From assembly GCF_003987495.1 (NCBI RefSeq), contig NZ_NGJU01000001.1:62001-126000 (forward strand): 64,000 nt of DNA, given 5' to 3'. Both the position numbers and the translations under genes were made by a program. This DNA comes from Vagococcus salmoninarum (GTDB taxonomy: Bacteria; Bacillota; Bacilli; Lactobacillales; Vagococcaceae). Shown here in pieces: positions 53,694 to 63,100 of this stretch. Position 1 is the first letter of the stretch. The number at the start of each line of letters is the position of its first letter. The notes under the pieces are model-generated. The model saw only the letters and a program-made list of their open reading frames with translations. It was not told the DNA's origin and ran no database searches.

Positions 53694-54221
53694 TTAGCTC
53701 ATAAAGTAGAGCAAGGCACCGGCCCCACCAGCTAAAGCTAAAACTAATAAAGTATTTAGTTTGTATTTAAAGCGACCAATCTCAGCGATACTTATTCCAA
53801 CTAAGGAAATCAGTGGCAACGAACTAGGAATCAACGCGTCGAAAAGTAAATTTAAAGCAACAGCAATGATCATGCCTAAGGCGGCGATTTTAGTTAAGTT
53901 TAAAAATTTAGCTAAGACTGGCTTGGCGAAAAAAGTTGCTTCGTATTTGAGTAAGAGACTGGAAAAGACAAAAGATGAGGTACAAACAGCTAAAGTTGCT
54001 GCGACTGCCCCAGTAAAACCATAAGTAATGTAGCCAACGTAAGTCGCTGAATTGACAGCGATAGGACCAGGGGCTAAAAAGTCTAAAGCATTTAAGTCAG
54101 CAAACTGCTGAGTGGTGATTCCTAGTTTCTTAGCATCGGCAAAAATTAAAGACAGCATGGCGTAGCCACCGCCAAAGCCTAAGAAACCAATTTTTAGAAA
54201 GATTAAAATAAGTATTTTCAT
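53694..54221 (-). CDS. Chromate transporter half (ChrA family), second gene
   Basis: The 175-residue membrane protein holds one CHR domain (FLKIGFLGFGGGYAMLSLIF at the start, LDFLAPGPIAVNSATYVGY near 57). Short-chain ChrA proteins are made as two separate halves, encoded side by side, that form the chromate or sulphate exporter. The start ATG (54219-54221) overlaps the stop of the first half in an ATGA arrangement; a longer frame upstream has no support. This half is intact while its partner is frameshifted. Confidence 0.85.
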   Translation of the reverse strand: MKILILIFLKIGFLGFGGGYAMLSLIFADAKKLGITTQQFADLNALDFLAPGPIAVNSATYVGYITYGFTGAVAATLAVCTSSFVFSSLLLKYEATFFAKPVLAKFLNLTKIAALGMIIAVALNLLFDALIPSSLPLISLVGISIAEIGRFKYKLNTLLVLALAGGAGALLYFMS

Positions 54222-54753
54222 GTAATTTCCTTTCTTGAAAAGATAGCTAAGAGGAAACAACTACTGATGATATAACCAATTGGGACGTGAAAAATTGTAA
54301 TAGCTAAAATTGTTAAGCAGACCAAAAGCCAAGCTTTTGGTCTTTTTTTGATAATGTAAGGAAACATGCCAATTCCTGCTTCTAAAATAAAAACACCAGC
54401 CGTTCCCCGAATAGCAGTTAAAACATAAAGCATGACGCCGCCTTGAGGTAAGGATTGATAGATCATCGTCAATAAGGTCATAATAACTAAAACAGGCGTA
54501 ATGGCTCCTAGGCTCGCAAAAAAACGACCAGCCTTCCCGTTGACTTGTTCGCCTAATAAACAGGCTGTAGTGATGACAGTGACCCCTGGGACTGTTTGGG
54601 CTAAGGAAACATAGTGATAAAAGGTCTCACTTTTTAGATAGTTTTGATCAGTAACTAGCTCTTGATGTAACATCGGGACCATAGCTAACCCACCAGAAAA
54701 AGTGAAGGTGCTAGCAAGAAAAAAAGTTTGAATAAGTTCAGATTTTTATACAT
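54218..54753 (-). pseudogene. Chromate transporter half (first gene) with frameshift in a T7 tract
   Basis: The ATG at 54751-54753, with AGGAGG upstream, opens MYKNLNLFKLFFLLAPSLF and stops soon after at a TAG. With one more T in the run of seven T (plus-strand A run at about 54719-54725) the frame gives LFKLFFLASTFTFSGGLAMV and continues in the long downstream frame, MVPMLHQELVTDQNYLK, of a CHR domain. So one T is missing. This is either a mutation, a phase-variable tract or a sequencing error; the rest of the gene is intact. Confidence 0.8.
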
Positions 54754-54837
54754 AATAACCTCCTTAATTCATCAAATCAGAGTAATAAATAATAAAAACT
54801 AATACTTTGTTATATAATGTATAAGAGGTGATGATAG
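54754..54837. promoter_or_regulatory. Divergent promoter region between chromate transporter and LysR gene
   Basis: In this 84-base gap TATAAT (54813-54818) is a -10-like box for the LysR gene, with AAGAGGTG before its ATG. AGGAGG for the chromate genes lies at the other end. The short gap implies overlapping control, with the LysR protein probably binding here. Confidence 0.5.
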
Positions 54838-55704
54838 ATGGTGGAGAAAATTAGAATGTTTTTAGCAATTTGTCTAGAAGGTAGTACGTTAAAGGCGGCA
54901 GAAGCACTCCATGTCAGCCAACCAGCCATTAGCCAAGGAATCAAAGAGTTAGAAAGACAGCTAGAGGTGAAACTTTTTGAACGACAAGGTCGGAAACTAA
55001 TCTTATCCCCACAGGGCGAAAGCTTTATCCCCTATGCTCAAGGGTATCTTAAGTCCCATGATGAGGCGATGTTAGCCTTTAAAAAAACTAAACTGAGTTT
55101 GAAAATTGGTAGCTCGATGACGATTGGCAGTACATTATTACCAGAATTGATTCAGAGATTTGAAAAGGAGTCAGGAATTGAATGTCGCTTACACGTTAAT
55201 AATGCCCGGAAAATTAAGGAAATGTTAGAGAATAATCAACTTGATTTAGCGTTACTTGAAGGGGCAATCACCTCTGAGGACTATCTCTATTATCCTTTAG
55301 GAGAATTTTCTTTGAGATTTGTAGCTAGTCCAGATTATTTAGCTGAAAGAGACACCACGAAGGGATGGCGGGAGTATGATTTTTTAGTTAGAGAATCCGG
55401 TAGTTCTTATCGCCAACAATTTGATGATTTCTGTCTAAAAAATCAGATACTTAAGGAACCGAAGTGGGAATGCTCAACGAATGAAATTATTAAACAAGCT
55501 GCTTTAAATCATCAGGGCGTGGCTTTGTTGCCAAAAGAACTAATTGACTTAGAATTATTGAAAGGTCAGTTAGTGGAACTACCTATCAAACAAATTGAAA
55601 TTAGTGAAATTTATGGGATTGTCCTTAATAAATTAAGAATGGAAGAGTCAGGGATTCAAGGGTTTATTGAATTTATTTTGGGGAAGGAAGGGGATCCTCA
55701 GTGA
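54838..55704 (+). CDS. LysR-family transcriptional regulator (chromate/sulphate-type)
   Basis: The 288-residue regulator has a helix-turn-helix at residues 15-60 (STLKAAEALHVSQPAISQGI) and a substrate-binding-like domain whose hinge residues (LKIGSSMTIGSTLLPELIQR) resemble CysB/CysL-type regulators. It is divergent from the two chromate transporter genes, so it most likely controls them and may sense a sulphur or anion metabolite; that link is inferred from gene order. Confidence 0.85.
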   Translation: MVEKIRMFLAICLEGSTLKAAEALHVSQPAISQGIKELERQLEVKLFERQGRKLILSPQGESFIPYAQGYLKSHDEAMLAFKKTKLSLKIGSSMTIGSTLLPELIQRFEKESGIECRLHVNNARKIKEMLENNQLDLALLEGAITSEDYLYYPLGEFSLRFVASPDYLAERDTTKGWREYDFLVRESGSSYRQQFDDFCLKNQILKEPKWECSTNEIIKQAALNHQGVALLPKELIDLELLKGQLVELPIKQIEISEIYGIVLNKLRMEESGIQGFIEFILGKEGDPQ

Positions 55705-55800
55705 ACGGCTGATTTGTGACTAAAGTTAGAACATGCTTAACAAGTAAAGTCTTAGTAGACAACTGAAAAGTTGAACTAAGGCTTTTAAGTTGTTTTAAAA

Positions 55801-55829
55801 TTGACAACGTTTCCAACAGTCGCTAAAAT
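55801..55829 (+). promoter_or_regulatory. Promoter with overlapping cre site
   Basis: TTGACA (55801-55806), a 17-base spacer and TAAAAT (55824-55829) form a strong promoter. TGACAACGTTTCCA (55802-55815) fits the catabolite responsive element TGNNANCGNNNNCA and overlaps the -35 box. So the following MFS-isomerase operon is probably repressed by CcpA when glucose is present. The gene starts 121 bases downstream. Confidence 0.7.
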
Positions 55830-55949
55830 ATCCTTGGCATTGTTAGTTTTTTTATTTTACTTGAAAAAAACAAGATGGTTAAGTCAATTAAGGAAAGTGT
55901 TGGTCAGTATTTATGTGTCCCTTTGACCTTATTAAAGGAGCTTAAAGCT

Positions 55950-57197
55950 GTGACAAAAAAGAGTAGTTTCAGAAAATGGTTAACCTTGTTTATTTTATGT
56001 TTAGCAGGTGGGGTAATTTATCAATTGCCTTATTTGCGAGAGTCTTATTATGTCGTGATGGTTGACGTTTTTGAGGTTTCAAATACCCAGTTAGGTGTGC
56101 TGATGTCAGCTTTCGGAATTGTTAATTTGTTGTTGTATATACCTGGTGGAATCTTAGCTGATCGGATCTCTTATAAGAAACTAATCCCGCTATCTTTAAT
56201 TTTAACTAGTTTTGTTGGTTTTTATTATGCCACTTTTCCTTCTTTTATGATGTTGATTGTTATTCACATGGTTTTTGCAGTCACTACAGTCTTTACTTTT
56301 TGGGCAACGTTAATCAAGGCGGTCAAACTTTTAGGTGACAGCCGAGAGCAAGGGAAGTTGTTTGGCTTTTTAGAAGGTGGCCGGGGCTTAACGGCGACAA
56401 TTGTGGCCTTGTTATCAGTCTTAGTTTTTAAACGAATCGGTGAAGGTGCCTTGGGACTGAGAGGAATTATTATTTTCTATTCGCTGATCTTATTTGTCTT
56501 AGGGGTTCTCGCTTATTTTGTCTTAGATGAGAAAAGTGAAGCCATTGCTAAAAGAGAGCCACTCTTTCAAGGGTTAAGTTACGCCTTGAAGATTCCAGCT
56601 GTTTGGTACGCTTCAGGTATCATTTTCTCAGCCTATTCTATCAATGGCGGGTTGACTTACTTAACACCCTATTTAACAGATGTATTTAGAATGTCTGTTT
56701 CTTTAGGGGCGACAGTGGGAATTATTAGAACTTACGGCTTAAGAATTGGTGGTGGGCCTTTAGGTGGGATGATTGCTGATCGGATTGGTTCAGCGTCTAA
56801 GTTTTTACTCTTTGGCTTTACTGGCATAATTATTACGACAACAGGTCTGATTATTATCCCGGCGCAAGAGTCTTTATTAACAGTGACCTTAGTTGTCGTT
56901 TTATTAGCTTCATTTACGATTGCTATGGTTCGAGGTGTGTATTTTGCGCCGATTGATGAGATGAAAATCCCTAATATTTACGTCGGAGTAGCGGCGGGAA
57001 TCATTAGTTTGATTGGTTATATTCCGGATATCTTTATTTACACCTTATACGGAACGGTCTTAGATAACTACCCAGGTAAAGGGGGTTACAACATTTTATT
57101 CGGTATCATTGTCGGTTTGGCTGTCATGGGCTTAGTCTGCTCAGTCCTCTTAAGCCAAACAATTGCTAAACAAGCCAAGCTCACAAAGGAGAACTAA
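55950..57197 (+). CDS. MFS transporter
   Basis: The 415-residue protein has about twelve membrane segments and the conserved loop GGILADRISYKKLIPL near residue 75, the mark of the major facilitator superfamily. The start is the GTG at 55950 with AAAGGAG nine bases upstream; an ATG 75 bases further upstream opens a frame without a ribosome binding site. It is followed after two bases by a sugar phosphate isomerase-like gene and is controlled by a promoter with a cre site, so it probably imports a carbohydrate or sugar acid. The substrate is not readable from sequence. Confidence 0.85.
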   Translation: MTKKSSFRKWLTLFILCLAGGVIYQLPYLRESYYVVMVDVFEVSNTQLGVLMSAFGIVNLLLYIPGGILADRISYKKLIPLSLILTSFVGFYYATFPSFMMLIVIHMVFAVTTVFTFWATLIKAVKLLGDSREQGKLFGFLEGGRGLTATIVALLSVLVFKRIGEGALGLRGIIIFYSLILFVLGVLAYFVLDEKSEAIAKREPLFQGLSYALKIPAVWYASGIIFSAYSINGGLTYLTPYLTDVFRMSVSLGATVGIIRTYGLRIGGGPLGGMIADRIGSASKFLLFGFTGIIITTTGLIIIPAQESLLTVTLVVVLLASFTIAMVRGVYFAPIDEMKIPNIYVGVAAGIISLIGYIPDIFIYTLYGTVLDNYPGKGGYNILFGIIVGLAVMGLVCSVLLSQTIAKQAKLTKEN

Positions 57198-57199
57198 AC

Positions 57200-58180
57200 A
57201 TGATTGAATTAAGTATTAATAGTGATTTTAGAGATGATGTCCCTAGCTTTGACAGTATGGAAGAACAACTAGAGCTAATTGCCAAAGCTGGTTTTAGTCA
57301 TGTTCACTGGTGCTATGATTGGGAAGATAGCTACATATACGCAGAGTCAGAGATGGACATGTTTAAAACGTGGTTAGTAAAATATGACTTAAAAGTTAAA
57401 GGCCTTCATGGAACAGAAGGGGATCGAAAAAGTCGCTTTGAAAATGGTGAAAAAGTCATTATTCAAAAACGAAAAAATACGAGTACCCAGCGGAAAGATT
57501 ACACGTCATTAAATGAATTTAGCCGTTTAGCAGGTGTGGATTTAATTAAGAATCGGATTGACTTAGCTAACAAAATTGGTGCCCAAGAAGTCGTCTTACA
57601 TATGCAAATGCCCTATGAAGACATGGCTGAAAATCAAACTTTTAAAGCGAAATACTGGCAACAAGTCTTTAAATCTTTTGATGAACTCAAAAGCTACGCC
57701 TTAACGAAGCAAGTTAAGATTGCTGTGGAAAACTTAATATGGACTCCAATTGATTTGCAAATCGAACAGTTTGAACGGTTGTTTCAACGTTACCCAGCTG
57801 AGTTTTTAGGCTTGTGCTACGACTCTGGCCACGAGTTGTTAATGGCAGAAAAGAATCAGTTTAAATTATTAGAAAAATTTAAACACCGAGTGATTGCTCT
57901 ACACGTCAACGATAATTTTGGTTATGAGCAAATTGGCAAGCAGCAAGATGACTTTAAAATAGTTGCTAATGATCGACACTTACCGCCTTTTTCAGGAGCC
58001 ATTGACTGGCAGACCTTTGCCCAGTTACTTAGTCAAAGCCCTTACGAGTTACCACTTACGATGGAATTAGTTGTGCCAAGGGATTACCAAGGCAGTTCTT
58101 TCGATTTTTTACTGGAAGCTAAGGCAAAAGGGGAGCGGTTGACGGAGTTGGTGTTGGAGAAGGGGATAAAGAAAGGTTAG
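57200..58180 (+). CDS. Sugar phosphate isomerase/epimerase (xylose isomerase-like TIM barrel)
   Basis: The 326-residue TIM-barrel enzyme of the AP-endonuclease-2/xylose isomerase-like family has metal ligands in the expected order: VVLHMQMP near residue 130, KIAVENLIW near 174, GLCYDSGHELL near 209, IALHVNDN near 232 and LTMELVVP near 288. It probably interconverts a keto-sugar or sugar acid. It follows the MFS gene by two bases, with AAAGGAGA in the end of that gene, so transport and catabolism are coupled. The substrate is not known. Confidence 0.8.
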   Translation: MIELSINSDFRDDVPSFDSMEEQLELIAKAGFSHVHWCYDWEDSYIYAESEMDMFKTWLVKYDLKVKGLHGTEGDRKSRFENGEKVIIQKRKNTSTQRKDYTSLNEFSRLAGVDLIKNRIDLANKIGAQEVVLHMQMPYEDMAENQTFKAKYWQQVFKSFDELKSYALTKQVKIAVENLIWTPIDLQIEQFERLFQRYPAEFLGLCYDSGHELLMAEKNQFKLLEKFKHRVIALHVNDNFGYEQIGKQQDDFKIVANDRHLPPFSGAIDWQTFAQLLSQSPYELPLTMELVVPRDYQGSSFDFLLEAKAKGERLTELVLEKGIKKG

Positions 58181-58490
58181 TTAGGATAAAGAGCTCTGTT
58201 AAATTATTATTCATATTTTACATATGGAAACAAGGTTATGGATATATTGATCGTTTTATGAAAAAGAAAGTGGAAGTTAATCAACTGACTATAAATAAAT
58301 AATTTTCGACCTTTTTATTAGTCATTTTTTTAAAAAATGAGCTTTAACTTTACAATATCTTAAACTCGTACTAAAATAAACTTGCAACCTTCATTAATAT
58401 TATAGCTCAAAAAAAATATATATAGTTTCAGAATGGTTTATTACCTATGTTTTTTTTGAATAAAGCTTGTTTTATGAAGGAGGAAATTTT
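58181..58490. other. Intergenic gap before the Mga-like regulator
   Basis: This AT-rich gap of 310 bases shows no reading frame with support. An AAGGAGG ribosome binding site for the Mga gene lies at its end (58477-58484). A promoter must be present but no clear -35/-10 pair stands out. Confidence 0.3.
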
Positions 58491-59927
58491 ATGAGATCAG
58501 TTTTGGATGCACCATCTCAACGGCAGATAAAAATCATTGAGTTTTTAACTAGCTCAGACGGTTGGGTAACAATCGGTAATTTAGCTAAAAGTTTAGGAGT
58601 AGCGACTAAAACAATTAATGAAGACATTAGTATTATTCGTGAATCTTGGGGAGAAGAACTAAACATTGAAAGTTCATTTGTTTATGGTATTCGAATTAAT
58701 CAAGCATCAAGTTCAATTCTTTTGATGATATTTTCAGATATATTTAATGAATCCTTAAGTGTTAAGTGGATTGAGTTAGTTTTTTATACGCCTTATAAAG
58801 ATCTCAAGTATTACGCAGAAAAATTACACGTTAGTCAGTCAACATTGTATCGTTTAAGAACTAAAATTAATAAGTTTTTTGAAAATTATGGTATATATCT
58901 TAATAGTCATCAATCTGTTTATTATTTTACGGCGGATAATGAAATAGTCTATCGGAAAATTATGATAACTATTCTAACTGAAGTTTCAGGTGTATTTTTA
59001 CTTGAAATGATTGGCGAGAATATTTTAACAAATTTACAAAAAAGAACTAATCAAGATGTTTTAAAGAAGTACGTTGATAAACATAATCTTAATATTTACT
59101 ATTTCACTGTTTTTTATTATGTTTCATTAGTTAGGGAAAATCAGGGATTTAATGTAGAGAAGCGTCCTACGAGTGAATTTAAGGGAAAACCACCAAGCAG
59201 TAACTATTTACTCTTCTTGATAAGTCACTTTCCACGATTAAAAGAAGAACAAATTAATAATATTGAATCGGATATTATTTTTCATCTTGAAGGATGGGAA
59301 AATACAGAACAAAAAGAATCAGTAAATAAGATGATTAATCAATTTGTTAATGAGTTATTTGAATTTTTAGGTTTACTTTATACTATCGAGCAGTTTAAAA
59401 TATTTGAAGGTGTTTTGAATACTTTATACTTAGAACAAACAAATTTTGGGGTTCCCTTTTCAAAATTATTTAATCGATTTGCATATTTTTCAGTAAAGCT
59501 TCAAAAAGAAAAGCCAAGTTTGTATAAGTATTTAGTTAGTCAGTTTACAAAGTTATCAACAGAATTAGGGATAGATTTTATAACATATATAGACATTATC
59601 ATCTATTGCTTAGTAACGACGATACCGGAAGTTGTCTTGTATAATAAAGCTCAAAAGATACTAGTTGTCAGTGATTTTTCTGAGAAACATGCTAAATTCA
59701 TTGTGGAGAGACTTTCTTATAGGGTTTCGACTAAACAATATTCAAGTATCTTGTTTGATCATACGACAAAGGACAAACTAAGTCAGATTAATCTGAGAGA
59801 CTATCAATTCATTGTCTCTAATTGCCTAGTTAATGGCGATTGTGTAGATATCATATTAATAGATGACTATCCGACATATAAAGACATTTCACGAGTGAAT
59901 TACCAAATAAATCTATTTTGTCAATAA
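58491..59927 (+). CDS. Mga-family virulence-type transcriptional regulator
   Basis: The 478-residue regulator has two N-terminal helix-turn-helix blocks (SSDGWVTIGNLAKSLGVATK near 20 and YAEKLHVSQSTLYRLRTKIN near 105), as in Mga and AtxA, followed by a PRD-like helical region and a C-terminal EIIB-like part (ILVVSDFSEKHAKFIVERLS near 390). Mga proteins switch on surface-protein genes. A giant secreted adhesin gene follows, so that gene is the likely target. The ATG at 58491 with AAGGAGG upstream is preferred over a longer frame. Confidence 0.85.
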   Translation: MRSVLDAPSQRQIKIIEFLTSSDGWVTIGNLAKSLGVATKTINEDISIIRESWGEELNIESSFVYGIRINQASSSILLMIFSDIFNESLSVKWIELVFYTPYKDLKYYAEKLHVSQSTLYRLRTKINKFFENYGIYLNSHQSVYYFTADNEIVYRKIMITILTEVSGVFLLEMIGENILTNLQKRTNQDVLKKYVDKHNLNIYYFTVFYYVSLVRENQGFNVEKRPTSEFKGKPPSSNYLLFLISHFPRLKEEQINNIESDIIFHLEGWENTEQKESVNKMINQFVNELFEFLGLLYTIEQFKIFEGVLNTLYLEQTNFGVPFSKLFNRFAYFSVKLQKEKPSLYKYLVSQFTKLSTELGIDFITYIDIIIYCLVTTIPEVVLYNKAQKILVVSDFSEKHAKFIVERLSYRVSTKQYSSILFDHTTKDKLSQINLRDYQFIVSNCLVNGDCVDIILIDDYPTYKDISRVNYQINLFCQ

Positions 59928-59935
59928 TTTTCTGT

Positions 59936-59970
59936 AACCGTAAAACTTTAATAAGTTTTACGGTTTTTTT
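59936..59970 (+). terminator. Terminator after the Mga-like gene
   Basis: AACCGTAAAACTT (59936-59948) pairs with AAGTTTTACGGTT (59953-59965), followed by a T run. It separates the regulator from the adhesin gene. Confidence 0.85.
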
Positions 59971-60016
59971 ATTATCCCTTATTTTAAATTGTACGTGCTA
60001 CCTAAATAAAGAGAAA

Positions 60017-60124
60017 ATGAACAAGAGCATATTTGAGTTATACTATATTTGTCTTAAGAATGATTATAATCTACTCAAAAATCTTAAGCTTCAAATTGAT
60101 AGTCTTAACGGACAATACTTGTGA
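60017..60124 (+). CDS. Possible 35-residue protein before the adhesin gene
   Basis: A short frame from ATG 60017 encodes MNKSIFELYYICLKNDYNLL and then KNLKLQIDSLNGQYL, ending 15 bases before the adhesin start. The ribosome binding site (AAAGAGAAA) is weak. It could be a small leader or chance; the continuing upstream frame has no start with support. Confidence 0.3.
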   Translation: MNKSIFELYYICLKNDYNLLKNLKLQIDSLNGQYL

Positions 60125-60139
60125 AAAGGAGGGAGTTAC

Positions 60140-63100
60140 ATGAAAAAAACAGTTAATATACTGATAGTTATTACACTGCTTTTTTATTATTTAATTGTGC
60201 CAGTGACCGCACTTGCTGAAAGTGAAATGAACAAACAGTTTGATTTAACGAACAGTATAAATGAAACAATGGAAAGTAGCCTGTCGGATAAAGAAATAAC
60301 TGAAGATTTAACGGATAAAATAGTTACGACGAAACTCTTGCCAGAGTTACTTGTTTTTAAAGATAAGGAGAGCAAAGAGGCGGAAGTACTAGAATTTTAT
60401 AACACTGAAAAAATTATCTTTAAAATAACACAAAAAGATTTATCTCACACGGAATTTATTTTACCTCAAGGATTTCAATTAGTGACTCATTCAAATCAAA
60501 AAAAATCAGAACAAATAACTTATGACGAAGAGAGTCGTAAAGTTTTGATTATTTGGGATGATGAACAAGAAGAAATTGAACTGGAAGCAAAAGAAGTCAA
60601 TTATCAAGAAAAACTTGTAATTAATGGTTTTATTGATGATGAAAAAGTGGTGGAAAAAAAGGTAACTCTTCAAGGGATTAGCGACGAAAAAGAGAAGAAC
60701 CAAGAAAATAGCACTATGAAAGAACCAAAGGCTGAACAAGAAACAGAGCTAGAATCTGAAAGTATTGAAGAAAGTAAAGCAGACTTAAAAGCTCAAGCAG
60801 CTGCTACGTTGGCCCCTTTTGCTCACAGTCTTAATATTGATGTTAGTTACACATCAAAGATGCCGTTAATTGATGCCGGCGTAAATAGTATTTTCCTTTT
60901 AGAGTTTAAAGTGACCGGTTCAGTTATTAAATATGAACAAGTTGATTTAGCGGTTAAGTTACCCACTGTTGGACACTTTAATCAAAATTTAGAAGAGTTA
61001 ACTATTGCAGGAGTTACCCCTCGATATAATCAAGAAACGAATGAATTATTATATCATTTTGAGACACTAAAAACTGGTCAAACATACAAAACAGTTATTA
61101 AAATTCAAACCGATAATGGAACAACATTAAATGGAACAGTTCTTAAGAGTGATGTTGTTTTAAGTATTCCTGGTTTACCAGTCATAACTGAAACAGCCCA
61201 AACAGTCATTCAAGCAAGTACTCCTTTCGCCATGAGCAAAGTATACTTACAAACCTATGCTAATAGTGGGGGGAATAACCCCAAAACCACGCCACCTCTT
61301 CAAGGAGACTATAGTATTTGGAAAATTAAGGCAAATGTTGGGAAAAATACGACCGCCGCATTATTTTTACAAGAAGGAAGTAAAATTGTAATTAAAGATA
61401 CTTTACCAGTTAATTTAAACTACATAAGTGCTAGTGACGGTGGCCAGTATAACAATGCAACAAGAACCATTACTTGGGAATTTACTGCACCGACGATTGC
61501 TGAGCAAAAAGGCTTAGAAAATAGTCTCTTTTCAAAAGAACTAACAGTAGAAACAAGATTTGCAACAAGTAATACAAAATATTACACATTGGAAAATAAA
61601 GTTTCCGGAACGGTTACTGACCTGGCAGATCGAGTCACCACTCAAAATGCCGCAGCCACGATTAACTTACTCCAAGGTGATGGTGAGGTTCCGCCAGTAA
61701 CAGGGACTATTTATTTATCGCAGCACATCGGTCCTCTTGATGGCAAAGGAAATTTAGCGCCAGTGGACGGTAATATTAATCCTGTGCCAACAGTTTACGA
61801 TACCGATACTTTGAAATTTGGTACAAATTTTTATTATGCTCCACATAATAGTGACGTTTATCAGTATTCACAAGGCCGATGGGTTGGGCCAATTACTAAT
61901 TATAATCCTAGTCAAATGGCTGATCAAGGGGTGAAAAAAGCTGATATCGTTTATAAAATTGATGATAAAATTCGCTTAGAAAATTTTTCAACAGCCGTAC
62001 CAAGAGATAATGCCTATACGACGATGAGCAAAGATTTAGTACGTTTACCAGAAGCAACGTACTCATTAAAAATTAGAGGTCAAAGTAACTTTTTACCGGC
62101 AGTACCCATTGACTTTAATCTAGCAAAAAATAGAAAAGTCAGCTACACTCGTGAGGAATTAAAGTTAAGTCCTGACCAAGATGTAAGTGAAATAAAAATA
62201 ACTTATCTTAATGCTGCTCCACGAACAACCTCACATAATATTATTGAAGCAAATTTTTCAATTAAAAAAGGTGCTCGTGGTCAAGTTTCTAACAGCGTTA
62301 GTCACGAAATTACGTCAAAAGGTGGCACCATGTATCGTATAATTCCACCTAATAATACAGCTTCACTAGGGGATCGCCAAGCAATGATAGCCAATCCACC
62401 TGTTGGCACATTACCGATTGGTGTAACATCAGTTTCGCTAGTCAATCAAGAAAATGGCATTGTAACGCCTGGACAAAACCGTTTAAAAGTTGTGATGAAG
62501 AATGATAACTCTTCCCAAAAGCGCTTAACAGGACCACTAACTTCTTATGTACTGTTACCGGAAGGGATGACTTTAGCTAATAATCCTGAAGCCGATTATC
62601 AAGATAGTCAAGGAATTAGTCGTCAGTTTGGTTCTTATGAGAAAATTTCTGATAGTTATCTAGGAACAGGTCAACAATTAATTAAAGTTCACTGGACAGT
62701 TGCTGATTTAGTAGCAGATCAAGGAGTCTTAGCTTTCTTAAATGTTGATATCGCCGAGTCGGCACCTTTACCATTGACAATGGGAGTGTATAGCTATAGT
62801 CAAGACACTAAATTAAGTGTCCCAAGCAACGCCAATCCCGGTTTAAGAGATACGATCTTAGATAGTAATAGGGACCTAATGGGATCAGGCTATGGAGCTG
62901 AACACGATCGCGTCCGGTCAGGGAATCGCTATACAATGATAAACCAAGCGAATATCCAAACTGAGAAGTTAGTTAAAGGTCAATTAGATGATGATTTTAG
63001 TTTGTTTGGCAAGACATTACCAGGCGGACGAATCGATTATCAATTGAAATTAACTAATACGAGCAATATAAAAATTACCACATTAACATTGATAGATGTC

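Noticed and set aside
54222-54260. A longer start for the second chromate transporter half
   Set aside because: The 13 extra residues have no ribosome binding site and overlap the coding end of the first half; the ATGA overlap at 54218-54221 is the usual arrangement.
55875-55949. A longer start (ATG 55875) for the MFS transporter
   Set aside because: The extra 25 codons have no ribosome binding site, while GTG 55950 has AAAGGAG at nine bases and begins at the usual N-terminus of the family.
59918-60016. Upstream extension of the 35-residue frame before the adhesin
   Set aside because: It covers the terminator hairpin and its T run, so it is not a plausible coding start.
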